This document shows, piece after piece, positions 1 through 7,048 of a DNA stretch of 35,592 nt (position 1 is its first letter; the number at the start of each line of letters is the position of its first letter). The notes under the pieces were generated by a model, which saw nothing but the letters and a program-made list of their open reading frames with translations, ran no database searches and was not told the DNA's origin. The position numbers were made by a program, and so were the translations under genes. This DNA comes from Oscillibacter sp. UBA6647 (GTDB taxonomy: Bacteria > Bacillota > Clostridia > Oscillospirales > Oscillospiraceae): contig DKLF01000074.1 in the NCBI GenBank assembly GCA_002455655.1, forward strand, positions 1 through 35,592, in the 5' to 3' direction.

Positions 1-70
1 CGCGCCGTTTTTCGTAGGGCGGCGGTCTGCCGTTCCGGCGCGCTGCCATCCCTCGGCCCCGATGGGCCGC

Positions 71-93
71 CCGCCCCTGCGGGGCGGTTTTTT
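71..93 (+). terminator. Rho-independent terminator before the MATE gene
   Basis: A 7-bp perfect GC stem (CCGCCCC / GGGGCGG) with a TGC loop is followed by six T. It would end a plus-strand transcript arriving from outside the window. The Shine-Dalgarno sequence of the next gene begins only about 7 bases after the T tract, so it could also act as a leader attenuator for that gene. Bases 1-70 hold no recognisable gene. Confidence 0.8.
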
Positions 94-117
94 CAATATG
101 GAGAAAGAGAGTACTCA

Positions 118-1497
118 ATGGAAGAAAACATGCACAAACCCGCCGAAAACAAAATGGGCGTTATGCCCGTCGGCAAGCTGGTATTCAATATGTCCCTGCC
201 CATGATGGTTTCTATGCTGGTGCAGGCGCTGTACAACGTGGTGGACGCCTTTTTTGTGGCCCGCGTGTCGGAAAACGCTTTTACCGCGGTTTCTCTGGCC
301 TTCCCGATTCAGATACTGATGATTGCCGTGTCCACCGGCACCGCCGTGGGCATCAACGCGCTGCTGAGCCGGGCGCTGGGCGCGGGGGATTTAAAACGGG
401 TGAAAAAGGTGGCGCTGAACGGCGTGTTCCTCGCGGCGGTCAGCTCCCTTCTGTTCATTTTTGTCGGAGCTTTCGGCTCCGCGCCCTTTTTCCGGTCCCA
501 GACCAATGTGGAGGAGATTGTCGCAGGCGGGATTTCCTATCTCACCATTTGCGCCTGCGGGTCCTTCGGCCTGTTTTTCGGCATTACCTTTGAGCGCCTG
601 CTCCAGTCTACGGGCCGGACGCTTTACACCATGTTTACTCAGGGACTCGGGGCCATTATCAACATCATTTTGGACCCCATCCTGATTTTCGGTCTGCTGG
701 GCGCGCCCCGGATGGGCGTGACGGGTGCGGCGGTGGCCACGGTTTTCGGCCAATTGTGCGGCATGGCGCTTTCCCTGTTCTTCTGCCTCACCAAAAACCC
801 GGAGGTTCCCCTGCGGTTTAAGGGCTTTCGCCCCAGCGGCGAGCTGATTCGGGACATCTATCTCATCGGCGTGCCTTCCATCATTATGCAGGCCATCGGC
901 TCCGTCATGGTCTACGGGATGAATCGCATCCTGATTCCCTTTACCACCACCGCAGCTTCCGTATTCGGCGCATATTTTAAGCTCCAGAGCTTTGTCTTTA
1001 TGCCGGTGTTCGGCCTGAACAACGGCATGATTCCCATTGTGGCCTATAACTATGGCGCACAAAACAAGCATCGCATTTTGCAGGCGTTTAAAATAAGCCT
1101 TGCCACGGCGGCATGCATCATGGTGGCCGGAACGCTGCTGTTCTGTCTGTTCCCGGGAGAACTGCTGGCGCTGTTTGACGCTTCGGAGGAAATGCTGGCG
1201 ATTGGTACGCCCGCGCTGCGGATTATCAGCCTTACCTTTCCCATGGCCGCCGTGGGCATCGCTTGCAGCGGAATGTTTCAGGCCCTTGGCAACAGCTTTC
1301 TCAGCATGCTCGTTTCTCTCACTCGTCAGCTAATTTTGCTGCTGCCCGCAGCGTGGCTGCTAAGTCTGCAAGGAGAGCTGGAGCTGATCTGGTGGGCCTT
1401 CCCCATCGCCGAGATCGCGGCTTTTGCTCTGTCCCTTGCCTTTTTCCGCTGGACCTACCACAAACACATTACCATTCTTCCGGACAAGCAGTCCTGA
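118..1497 (+). CDS. MATE family multidrug/cation efflux transporter
   Basis: A 459-residue integral membrane protein of the multi-antimicrobial extrusion (MATE) family, which exports cationic drugs or metabolites in exchange for Na+ or H+. The N-terminal part carries the family pattern MSLPMMVSMLVQALYNVVD at about residues 24-43. The hydrophobic pattern fits 12 membrane helices in two six-helix halves; the second half begins near residue 245 (LIGVPSIIMQAIGS). Length is typical (440-460). The ATG at 118 is chosen because GGAGAAAGAG ends 8 bases upstream. The gene is alone on its strand and shares a bidirectional terminator with the convergent SpoIIQ-like gene. No promoter fits in the 24 bases between the upstream terminator and the start, so transcription must begin upstream of, or read through, that terminator. 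The substrate cannot be told from sequence. Confidence 0.93.
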   Translation: MEENMHKPAENKMGVMPVGKLVFNMSLPMMVSMLVQALYNVVDAFFVARVSENAFTAVSLAFPIQILMIAVSTGTAVGINALLSRALGAGDLKRVKKVALNGVFLAAVSSLLFIFVGAFGSAPFFRSQTNVEEIVAGGISYLTICACGSFGLFFGITFERLLQSTGRTLYTMFTQGLGAIINIILDPILIFGLLGAPRMGVTGAAVATVFGQLCGMALSLFFCLTKNPEVPLRFKGFRPSGELIRDIYLIGVPSIIMQAIGSVMVYGMNRILIPFTTTAASVFGAYFKLQSFVFMPVFGLNNGMIPIVAYNYGAQNKHRILQAFKISLATAACIMVAGTLLFCLFPGELLALFDASEEMLAIGTPALRIISLTFPMAAVGIACSGMFQALGNSFLSMLVSLTRQLILLLPAAWLLSLQGELELIWWAFPIAEIAAFALSLAFFRWTYHKHITILPDKQS

Positions 1498-1502
1498 AAA
1501 AC

Positions 1503-1535
1503 AAAAAAGGCGCGCCTGACGGCGCGCCTTTTTTT
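1503..1535. terminator. Bidirectional terminator between MATE and SpoIIQ-like genes
   Basis: The 8-bp stem GGCGCGCC-TGAC-GGCGCGCC is flanked by an A tract on the left and a T tract on the right, so it can stop transcription in both directions. It lies between the stop codons of the two convergent genes. Confidence 0.9.
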
Positions 1536-2260
1536 CAGTCCTCTAAAAATGTCTGGGGGTTCACTGCGTCTCCGTCCTTTTCCACCGCAAAGTGCAAATG
1601 AGGGGGCAGGGCGGCTTCCGCAATGGCGGTGGAGCCCACCGCTCCGATAATCTGACCGGCGGAAACCGTATCTCCGGCCTTGACGGCGGGTACAGTCTGC
1701 AAATTGGCATAGGTGGTCACATAACCGCCGTCGTGCTCGATCACCACGGTGGTCCCCATCAGGGGATTGTCCTCCACGGAGGTTACCTTTCCGGCACTGG
1801 CAGCCATCACCTGAGTCCCCACCTCGGCAGCCAGATCCACGCCCGCGTGAGTCCGCCAGTCACCCATGGTTTCATCATAGCTCAGCGCATCCACACTAAA
1901 GGCCGACACCACCGCGCCCCGCAGGGGCCAGACGATAAGGCTGGGGGCGGTGGGCTTCACCGGCGTGTCGTCCACCTCCACAGAGGGCATCTGCACCGGC
2001 GCCTGTACCGTAACACCCTGATCCGGCACCTTCAGCGTCTCCGGTTCCAGAATTTCCAGCGATGGCCCGTTGGGATCCAGATCGTCAAAGAGGTCCGCGT
2101 CCGGCGCGGCGTTGGACGCATCCGGATCCTCCCTCGCCGTGCTGCCGCCGTGAAACAAAATGGCATAGCCCGAAGCTCCCACAATCGCCAGGCTCAAGAG
2201 CAGGACTATGTAGAAGCCTGCTCCGCCCAGCACCGTTTTCGGCATATTGGGTTTGTTCAT
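1535..2260 (-). CDS. spoIIQ: SpoIIQ-like membrane-anchored M23 (LytM) peptidase
   Basis: A 241-residue protein with one N-terminal membrane segment (about residues 13-36), an acidic Pro/Asp-rich linker, and a C-terminal M23/LytM domain (about 112-236). The metal-site motifs are intact: HAGVD near residue 139 and PPHLHF near 220. The stretch SAFSVDALSYDETMGDWRTH before HAGVD is typical of SpoIIQ, the forespore partner of SpoIIIAH in the engulfment channel. The Bacillus subtilis protein has lost one catalytic His while clostridial SpoIIQ keeps it, as here. The start is set by AAAGGACGG upstream of the ATG at 2260; a longer in-frame start at 2302 would lie upstream of the promoter -10 element. 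A sigma-F type promoter precedes the gene. A general cell-wall M23 hydrolase remains possible, but promoter and domain layout favour SpoIIQ. Confidence 0.82.
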   Translation of the reverse strand: MNKPNMPKTVLGGAGFYIVLLLSLAIVGASGYAILFHGGSTAREDPDASNAAPDADLFDDLDPNGPSLEILEPETLKVPDQGVTVQAPVQMPSVEVDDTPVKPTAPSLIVWPLRGAVVSAFSVDALSYDETMGDWRTHAGVDLAAEVGTQVMAASAGKVTSVEDNPLMGTTVVIEHDGGYVTTYANLQTVPAVKAGDTVSAGQIIGAVGSTAIAEAALPPHLHFAVEKDGDAVNPQTFLED

Positions 2261-2290
2261 AGAAAACCGTCCTTTCCATTGGTTTACCCG

Positions 2291-2320
2291 CAGTATGTCC
2301 AAAGAAAGGAAAAACTATAC
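2291..2320 (-). promoter_or_regulatory. Candidate sigma-F promoter of the SpoIIQ-like gene
   Basis: On the minus strand GTATA (2316-2320) is followed after exactly 15 bases by GGACATACTG (2291-2300). This fits the forespore sigma-F consensus GYATA-N15-GGnnAnAnTR. The predicted start near 2284 leaves a leader of about 24 bases with a Shine-Dalgarno before the ATG at 2260. Confidence 0.7.
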
Positions 2321-2323
2321 ACA

Positions 2324-2359
2324 AACGCAGGTACGCAAAAATTTTTGCGTACCTGCGTT
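2324..2359. terminator. 36-base perfect palindrome, probable terminator after gpmI
   Basis: A perfect dyad with 18-base arms (AACGCAGGTACGCAAAAA and its complement) lies 7 bases past the gpmI stop. As RNA it forms a long hairpin. On the minus strand, the direction gpmI is read, only a short GTTTGTGT tract follows; the better T tract is on the plus strand. It probably ends the glycolytic transcript, but its symmetry and lack of a real loop are unusual. Confidence 0.65.
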
Positions 2360-2366
2360 TTTTACT

Positions 2367-3884
2367 TTATTTTATAATCAGCGTCTCGCCCGTCATCTCT
2401 TCGGGACAAGCAAGACCCATCACGTCCAGAATCGTGGGAGCAATGTCCGCCAGCTTTCCGCCACGGCGCAGCTCGCTGCCTGCGCCGCACAGGATAAAAG
2501 GCACCGGATTGGTGGTGTGGGCGGTGAAGGGGCTGCCGTCCGGCTGCTCCAGCTCCTCTGCGTTGCCGTGGTCGGCGGTGATCATGGCGATACCGCCCAT
2601 TTTCAGCGTGGCATTCACCACCTTGCCCACGCACTCGTCCACAGTCTCCACGGCCTTCACCGCCGCGTCGAGCATGCCAGTGTGGCCCACCATGTCGCAG
2701 TTTGCAAAGTTCAGAACAATCACGTCGTACGCCCCGGACTCAATGCGCTCCACGCACTTCTCGCAAACCTCTGCGGCGCTCATCTCGGGCTGAAGGTCAT
2801 AGGTGGGTACCTTCGGAGAGGCCACCAGCACCCGGTCCTCTCCGGGGAACACCGTCTCGGTTCCACCGTTAAAGAAGAAAGTCACATGGGCATACTTCTC
2901 CGTCTCCGCGATGCGAAGCTGGGTCATCCCCAGCGTACTGAGATACTCTCCCAGCCCGTTGCGCACGCTCAGCCGGGGAAACGCCACCTCCACATTGGGC
3001 ATGGAGGCGTCATACTCCGTGGTGCACACAAAGGTCACGGGGAAATACTGGTGGGTGAAGCCGTCAAACGCGGGGTCCACCAGCGCGCGGGTCAGCTCCC
3101 GCGCCCGGTCAGGACGGTAGTTAAAGAAAATCACGCTGTCGTTGTCACCCACGGTACCCGCCTCGTCGCAGACCACCGGCTCCACAAATTCGTCCGTCAC
3201 GCCCTTTTCATACGACTCCCGCACCGCGGCCACGGCATCGGGATTGGTTTCCACGCCCTCGCCGTATACCATGGCGTCATACGCCTGCTCCACCCGGTCC
3301 CAGCGTTTGTCCCGGTCCATCGCATAGTAGCGGCCCATGACGGTGGCAATTTTCCCAACGCCAAGCATGCGGCACTTTTCCACGGTCCGGGCCACAAACT
3401 CCGCGCCCGACTGGGGGGAGGTGTCCCGTCCGTCCAAAAACGCGTGGATATAGACCTTTTCAAGGCCCTTCTCCTTCGCCAGCTTCAAAAGGGCAAAGAG
3501 GTGGTCGATGTGGGAATGCACGCCGCCGTCGGACAAAAGGCCCATCAGGTGCAGGGCCGTCCCCTTTTCTGCACAGGCATTCATCGCATGAAGATAGGCT
3601 GGATTTTCAAAAAACGAGCCGTCGGCCACGGCGTTGTTCAGCCGGGGCAGGTCCTGAAACACCACCCGACCGCCGCCGATGTTGGTGTGGCCCACCTCGC
3701 TGTTGCCCATCTGCCCGGCGGGCAGACCCACGTCCAGCCCGGAGGCGGAGAGGGTAGTATGGGGAAATTCCTTAAAAAACTGATCGAGGCAGGGCGTTTT
3801 CGCCGCCCGCACCGCGTTTCCCCGCTGACTGTCGGACAAGCCGTAGCCGTCCATAATAATCAGCGTTGTGGGAGTTTTATTCAT
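2367..3884 (-). CDS. gpmI: 2,3-bisphosphoglycerate-independent phosphoglycerate mutase
   Basis: A 505-residue, Mn-dependent phosphoglycerate mutase of the alkaline phosphatase superfamily, interconverting 3- and 2-phosphoglycerate in cytosolic glycolysis. The N-terminus TTLIIMDGYGLSD holds the first metal ligands. GQMGNSEVGHTNIGGG (near residues 58-73) holds the phosphorylated serine. Central HSHIDHLFALL and FLDGRDTSP and C-terminal ITADHGNAEE and FTAHTTNPVPF are metal- and substrate-binding motifs. Length matches the family (about 510). The ATG at 3884 has AGAGGT upstream; an open frame runs on to 4277 but has no family homology there. It is last in the order trmL-pgk-tpiA-gpmI, 113 bases after tpiA. 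Neither gapA nor eno is in the window. Confidence 0.97.
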   Translation of the reverse strand: MNKTPTTLIIMDGYGLSDSQRGNAVRAAKTPCLDQFFKEFPHTTLSASGLDVGLPAGQMGNSEVGHTNIGGGRVVFQDLPRLNNAVADGSFFENPAYLHAMNACAEKGTALHLMGLLSDGGVHSHIDHLFALLKLAKEKGLEKVYIHAFLDGRDTSPQSGAEFVARTVEKCRMLGVGKIATVMGRYYAMDRDKRWDRVEQAYDAMVYGEGVETNPDAVAAVRESYEKGVTDEFVEPVVCDEAGTVGDNDSVIFFNYRPDRARELTRALVDPAFDGFTHQYFPVTFVCTTEYDASMPNVEVAFPRLSVRNGLGEYLSTLGMTQLRIAETEKYAHVTFFFNGGTETVFPGEDRVLVASPKVPTYDLQPEMSAAEVCEKCVERIESGAYDVIVLNFANCDMVGHTGMLDAAVKAVETVDECVGKVVNATLKMGGIAMITADHGNAEELEQPDGSPFTAHTTNPVPFILCGAGSELRRGGKLADIAPTILDVMGLACPEEMTGETLIIK

Positions 3885-3997
3885 AAAAGTACCTCTTTCT
3901 GACTCAGCCGATGGTTCCGGACCCCGGCCCGGCCACATGGGGGGACGCGCCCCGCTTCCCCACCGAAAAATTGCGGCAAAGAAACACGCGGTGCGGC

Positions 3998-4771
3998 TTA
4001 ATCCTGATTGGCTGCGTTGACAATCTCCACAAACTGCTCCGGCTTCAGGGATGCGCCGCCGATCAGCCCGCCGTCGATGTCGGGCTGGGCCAGCAGCTCC
4101 GCCGCGTTCTGGGGGGTCATAGACCCTCCGTATTGAATGGTAACGGACCGGGCGACCCGCGCCCCGTAAAGCGCGCGGATGGTGGCGCGGATATTGCCGC
4201 ACACCTCGCCCGCCTGCTCTGTCGTGGCGGTTTTTCCGGTGCCAATGGCCCAGATGGGCTCGTAGGCCACGATACACCGGCGCAGCTTATCGGCGGGAAC
4301 GCCGTGCAGCGCGCTTTTCACCTGAAGCGTCACCCACTCGTTTGTCACACCCATCTCCCGCTGCTCCAGGCTCTCTCCTACGCAGATAATAGGGCTCATG
4401 CCCTCGGCAAGCACGGCATGGACCTTTTTGTTTACGCCTGCGTCCGTCTCTCCGAACTTCTCCCGCCGCTCGCTGTGGCCCACAATTACGTACTTCACGC
4501 CCAAATCCCGCAGCATACCGGCGGAAATTTCCCCGGTGTAGGCGCCCTTTTCCTCAAAATAGACATTTTCCGCACCCACGGAAATCCGCAGGTCCTTAAA
4601 CGCCCGCAAGGCCGCTGAAATGTTGCAGGCGGGGACGCAGATCAACGTGTCGCACCATTTGGCTCTGGGCATAATTTTCTTCATTTCCTCGGCAAACTTC
4701 TTCGTCTCAGTGGCGGTCATGTTCATTTTCCAGTTGCCGGCGATTACGGTTTTACGGTAGCGACGATTCAT
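3998..4771 (-). CDS. tpiA: Triosephosphate isomerase
   Basis: A 257-residue TIM-barrel enzyme interconverting dihydroxyacetone phosphate and glyceraldehyde 3-phosphate. Visible signatures are the N-terminal AGNWKMNMT (substrate Asn and Lys), the catalytic His in VIVGHSERR, the catalytic Glu in VAYEPIWAIGTGKTA, and the phosphate loop QYGGSMTPQNAAELL with GGLIGGASL. Length is normal (about 250). The ATG at 4771 follows AAGGAAG at good spacing. It lies 128 bases after pgk and before gpmI on the same strand, most likely in one transcript as no strong terminator is seen between them. Confidence 0.97.
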   Translation of the reverse strand: MNRRYRKTVIAGNWKMNMTATETKKFAEEMKKIMPRAKWCDTLICVPACNISAALRAFKDLRISVGAENVYFEEKGAYTGEISAGMLRDLGVKYVIVGHSERREKFGETDAGVNKKVHAVLAEGMSPIICVGESLEQREMGVTNEWVTLQVKSALHGVPADKLRRCIVAYEPIWAIGTGKTATTEQAGEVCGNIRATIRALYGARVARSVTIQYGGSMTPQNAAELLAQPDIDGGLIGGASLKPEQFVEIVNAANQD

Positions 4772-4899
4772 AGCGATACTTCCTTTTCTGTATGTTTCGG
4801 TTATTCCACAAGCATGGAGAAACGCCCGGCGGGGAAAGGCAGCTTCAAGGCTGACGGAAGGCCGGAGGAACCCGGACCGGGCAAGGCGGGCCTGAACAT

Positions 4900-6093
4900 T
4901 TATCTGTCTTGCAGGCAGGCCACGCCGGGCAGCTCTTTGCCCTCTAAAAATTCCAGAGAGGCCCCGCCCCCCGTGGAGATATGTGTAATTCTGTCGGCAT
5001 AGCCCATCTGCTCCACCGCTGCGGCGCTGTCTCCGCCGCCCACGATGCTTACCGCGCCGCTTTCCGCGATTGCCCGGGCCATGGCGCGGGTGCCCCCGGC
5101 AAACGCGTCGAACTCAAACACGCCCATAGGGCCGTTCCACACAACGGTGCCCGCGCCTGCAAGCGCGCCGCAGAAGAGTTCCACGGTCTTCGGGCCGATA
5201 TCAAGGCCCATCATATCCTCGGGAATGGCGGTGACGTCCATGGCAACGGGCTGCGCGTCGGCGGAAAATTCCTTCGCCGCCAGCGTATCCACCGGCAGAA
5301 GAAGCTTCACGCCCTTTTCCCGGGCGGCGGCCAGCGTCTCAAGCGCCAGCGCCTGCTTATCTTCTTCCAGAAGAGATGTTCCAATAGAGCCGCCCTGTGC
5401 CTTTATAAAGGTATAGGCCATGCCGCCGCCGATCATCACGGTGTCGGCCTTGTTCAAAAGGTTTCCGATGACGTTAATTTTATCCGAAACCTTGGCTCCG
5501 CCCAAAACCGCCACAAAGGGCCGCTTGGGGTCGTCCAGCGCCTTGCCCATCACCTCCAGCTCCCGTGCCACCAAAAAGCCGGACACGGCGGGGAGAAACT
5601 CCGCCACACCCACGGTGGAGGCGTGGGCCCGATGAACGGAGCCAAACGCGTCGGACACAAACAGCTCCGCCATGGAGGCCAGATCCTTTGCAAGCTCCGG
5701 GTCGTTTTTCGTCTCTCCCGACTCAAACCGGGTGTTTTCCAGCAGCAGCACCTCGCCGGGCTTCAGCGCTTCGGCCTTTGCCTTCGCGTCGGGACCCACA
5801 GTGTCGGCGGCAAATATTACTTCCCTGCCCAATAGCTCCCCCAGCCGCTTCGCAACGGGGGCCAGACTCAGCTCCATTTTCCGCTCTCCCTTGGGTTTTC
5901 CCATGTGAGAGCAGGCGATGACCGCCGCGCCGTTTTCAAGCAGATATTGAATGGTGGGCAGCGCCGCCGTAATGCGCTTGTCGCTGGTGATTGCACCGGT
6001 GGCTTTATCCAGCGGCACATTAAAATCGCACCGCAGCAAAACCTTCTTGTCTCTTACATCCACGTCCCTGACGGTTTTCTTATTGTAGTTCAT
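4900..6093 (-). CDS. pgk: Phosphoglycerate kinase
   Basis: A 397-residue monomeric kinase of full family length that makes ATP from 1,3-bisphosphoglycerate. The N-terminal domain shows LLRCDFNVPLD and SHMGKPKGE (substrate-binding basic residues). The hinge and nucleotide region show AVLGGAKVSDKINVI, VVWNGPMGVFE and SIVGGGDSAAAVEQMG. GGGDSA is the usual C-terminal phosphate-binding loop. The ATG at 6093 is preceded by GGGAGGAT. It sits 108 bases downstream of trmL and upstream of tpiA, probably in the same operon. Nothing in the protein looks unusual. Confidence 0.97.
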   Translation of the reverse strand: MNYNKKTVRDVDVRDKKVLLRCDFNVPLDKATGAITSDKRITAALPTIQYLLENGAAVIACSHMGKPKGERKMELSLAPVAKRLGELLGREVIFAADTVGPDAKAKAEALKPGEVLLLENTRFESGETKNDPELAKDLASMAELFVSDAFGSVHRAHASTVGVAEFLPAVSGFLVARELEVMGKALDDPKRPFVAVLGGAKVSDKINVIGNLLNKADTVMIGGGMAYTFIKAQGGSIGTSLLEEDKQALALETLAAAREKGVKLLLPVDTLAAKEFSADAQPVAMDVTAIPEDMMGLDIGPKTVELFCGALAGAGTVVWNGPMGVFEFDAFAGGTRAMARAIAESGAVSIVGGGDSAAAVEQMGYADRITHISTGGGASLEFLEGKELPGVACLQDR

Positions 6094-6201
6094 AAAGCAT
6101 CCTCCCTCTCAATGTCGCCCGTCCAACCGGCGGGGCACAAAACCTCTCAAATCCGCAGGCGGCGCGGGCCATTCCCCTCAGGCGGGCAAAAACCCGGGGC
6201 G

Positions 6202-6693
6202 TCAGCGCGGTTGCGCCATCTCTCCCTCCCCCGCAAGGCCGGAAAAGCCGGTTTGGCGCAGCGCTTCATACACGCACACCGCCACGGTATTGCTCAGGTT
6301 CAGGCTTCGGGCCTCCTCCCGCATGGGAAGACGGATGCAGCGCTCTCGATGTGCCTTGCGGAAGTCCTCCGGCAGGCCCGCCGTCTCCTTTCCGAAAAAC
6401 AGCCAGCAGCCGTCTCGAAACTCGGCCTCGGCATAGGAGCGGGGCGCCTTTGTGGTGGTAAGCCAGATATCCCTTGCGTCAGGATTGCGGCAAAAAAAGT
6501 CGTCCAGATTTTCGTAGTCAAAAACCTCCACCAGATGCCAGTAATCCAGCCCTGCCCGCTTCACGGCCTTGTCCGAGATGTCAAACCCCAGCGGGCGGAT
6601 CAGGTGGAGACGCGCGCCGGTTGCGGCGCAGGTGCGGGCCACATTTCCGCAATTCTGCGGAATTTCAGGTTCTACCAGAACCACATTGAGCAT
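6202..6693 (-). CDS. trmL: tRNA (cytidine/uridine(34)-2'-O)-methyltransferase
   Basis: A 163-residue minimal SpoU/SPOUT methyltransferase of the TrmL/YibK type, which 2'-O-methylates the wobble base of tRNA-Leu using S-adenosylmethionine. Motif 1 is VEPEIPQNCGNVARTCAATG near residues 7-26. Motif 2 is LFFGKETAGLP. Motif 3 is IRLPMREEARSLNLSNTVA, which forms the SAM-binding knot. The ATG at 6693 has GGAGGG at proper distance; the longer in-frame start at 6723 adds ten residues before the usual family N-terminus. It is the first gene after a good minus-strand promoter and leads into pgk-tpiA-gpmI. Confidence 0.93.
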   Translation of the reverse strand: MLNVVLVEPEIPQNCGNVARTCAATGARLHLIRPLGFDISDKAVKRAGLDYWHLVEVFDYENLDDFFCRNPDARDIWLTTTKAPRSYAEAEFRDGCWLFFGKETAGLPEDFRKAHRERCIRLPMREEARSLNLSNTVAVCVYEALRQTGFSGLAGEGEMAQPR

Positions 6694-6722
6694 CGAATCC
6701 CTCCATTTGCATGAACGGGTCA

Positions 6723-6751
6723 ATTGTAATCCATAACCCGCGCAAATTCAA
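6723..6751 (-). promoter_or_regulatory. Housekeeping promoter for trmL-pgk-tpiA-gpmI
   Basis: On the minus strand TTGAAT (6746-6751) and TACAAT (6723-6728) are 17 bases apart, a good sigma-A match. It lies about 30 bases upstream of the trmL ATG and has no competitor on this strand in the AT-rich intergenic stretch. Confidence 0.6.
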
Positions 6752-6935
6752 CCTCTTTATGGGAAAAAACCGATTTTTTAGAGAAAACAACTGCAATCCC
6801 ATGAGAAATTCTGCGAAATGCCGAAGTCACGGTCCGACGCTTTAAAAAACTGTTAAATTTCAACATATTTTTTGCAAAATGGTTGTTTTGCCGAAAGAGA
6901 ACCAGAATTTTCTGAAACAATTTACCTACAAACAC

Positions 6936-6963
6936 TGGATTTTCCTTAAATCTTTGCTATAAT
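6936..6963 (+). promoter_or_regulatory. Candidate promoter for the glmU-like/prs operon
   Basis: A perfect -10 box TATAAT (6958-6963) has a poor -35 box TGGATT (6936-6941) with a 16-base spacer. The predicted start near 6970 leaves a leader of about 80 bases. The AT-rich stretch 6720-6960 between the two divergent promoters holds no gene I can support. Confidence 0.5.
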
Positions 6964-7000
6964 GTCTTTGCAACCAATCCTGCGGCGGAGGCCGCGGTGA

Positions 7001-7030
7001 CCGGCGGGGCGCTTGCGCCGCCGGATTTTT
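7001..7030 (+). promoter_or_regulatory. Terminator-like hairpin in the leader of the glmU-like gene
   Basis: Between the predicted start and the Shine-Dalgarno (GGGAGAGG, 7035-7042) lies a GC-rich hairpin. Its arms are CCGGCGG..CGC and GCGCCGCCGG, with two bulged G, followed by ATTTTT. It looks like an intrinsic terminator inside the 5' leader, so attenuation is possible. No known riboswitch core was recognised. Confidence 0.4.
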
Positions 7031-7048
7031 CTCAGGGAGAGGATACCG

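Noticed and set aside
2247..3902. 551-codon plus-strand frame opposite gpmI
   Set aside because: Antisense shadow of gpmI with His/Arg/Gly-rich composition and no motif.
3885..4277. N-terminal extension of the gpmI frame into tpiA
   Set aside because: The frame is open by chance. GpmI homology begins at the ATG at 3884, which has a Shine-Dalgarno, and the extension overlaps tpiA.
6720..6935. 71-codon minus-strand frame between trmL and the glmU-like gene
   Set aside because: AT-rich Lys/Phe composition, overlaps the trmL promoter, and no supporting homology.
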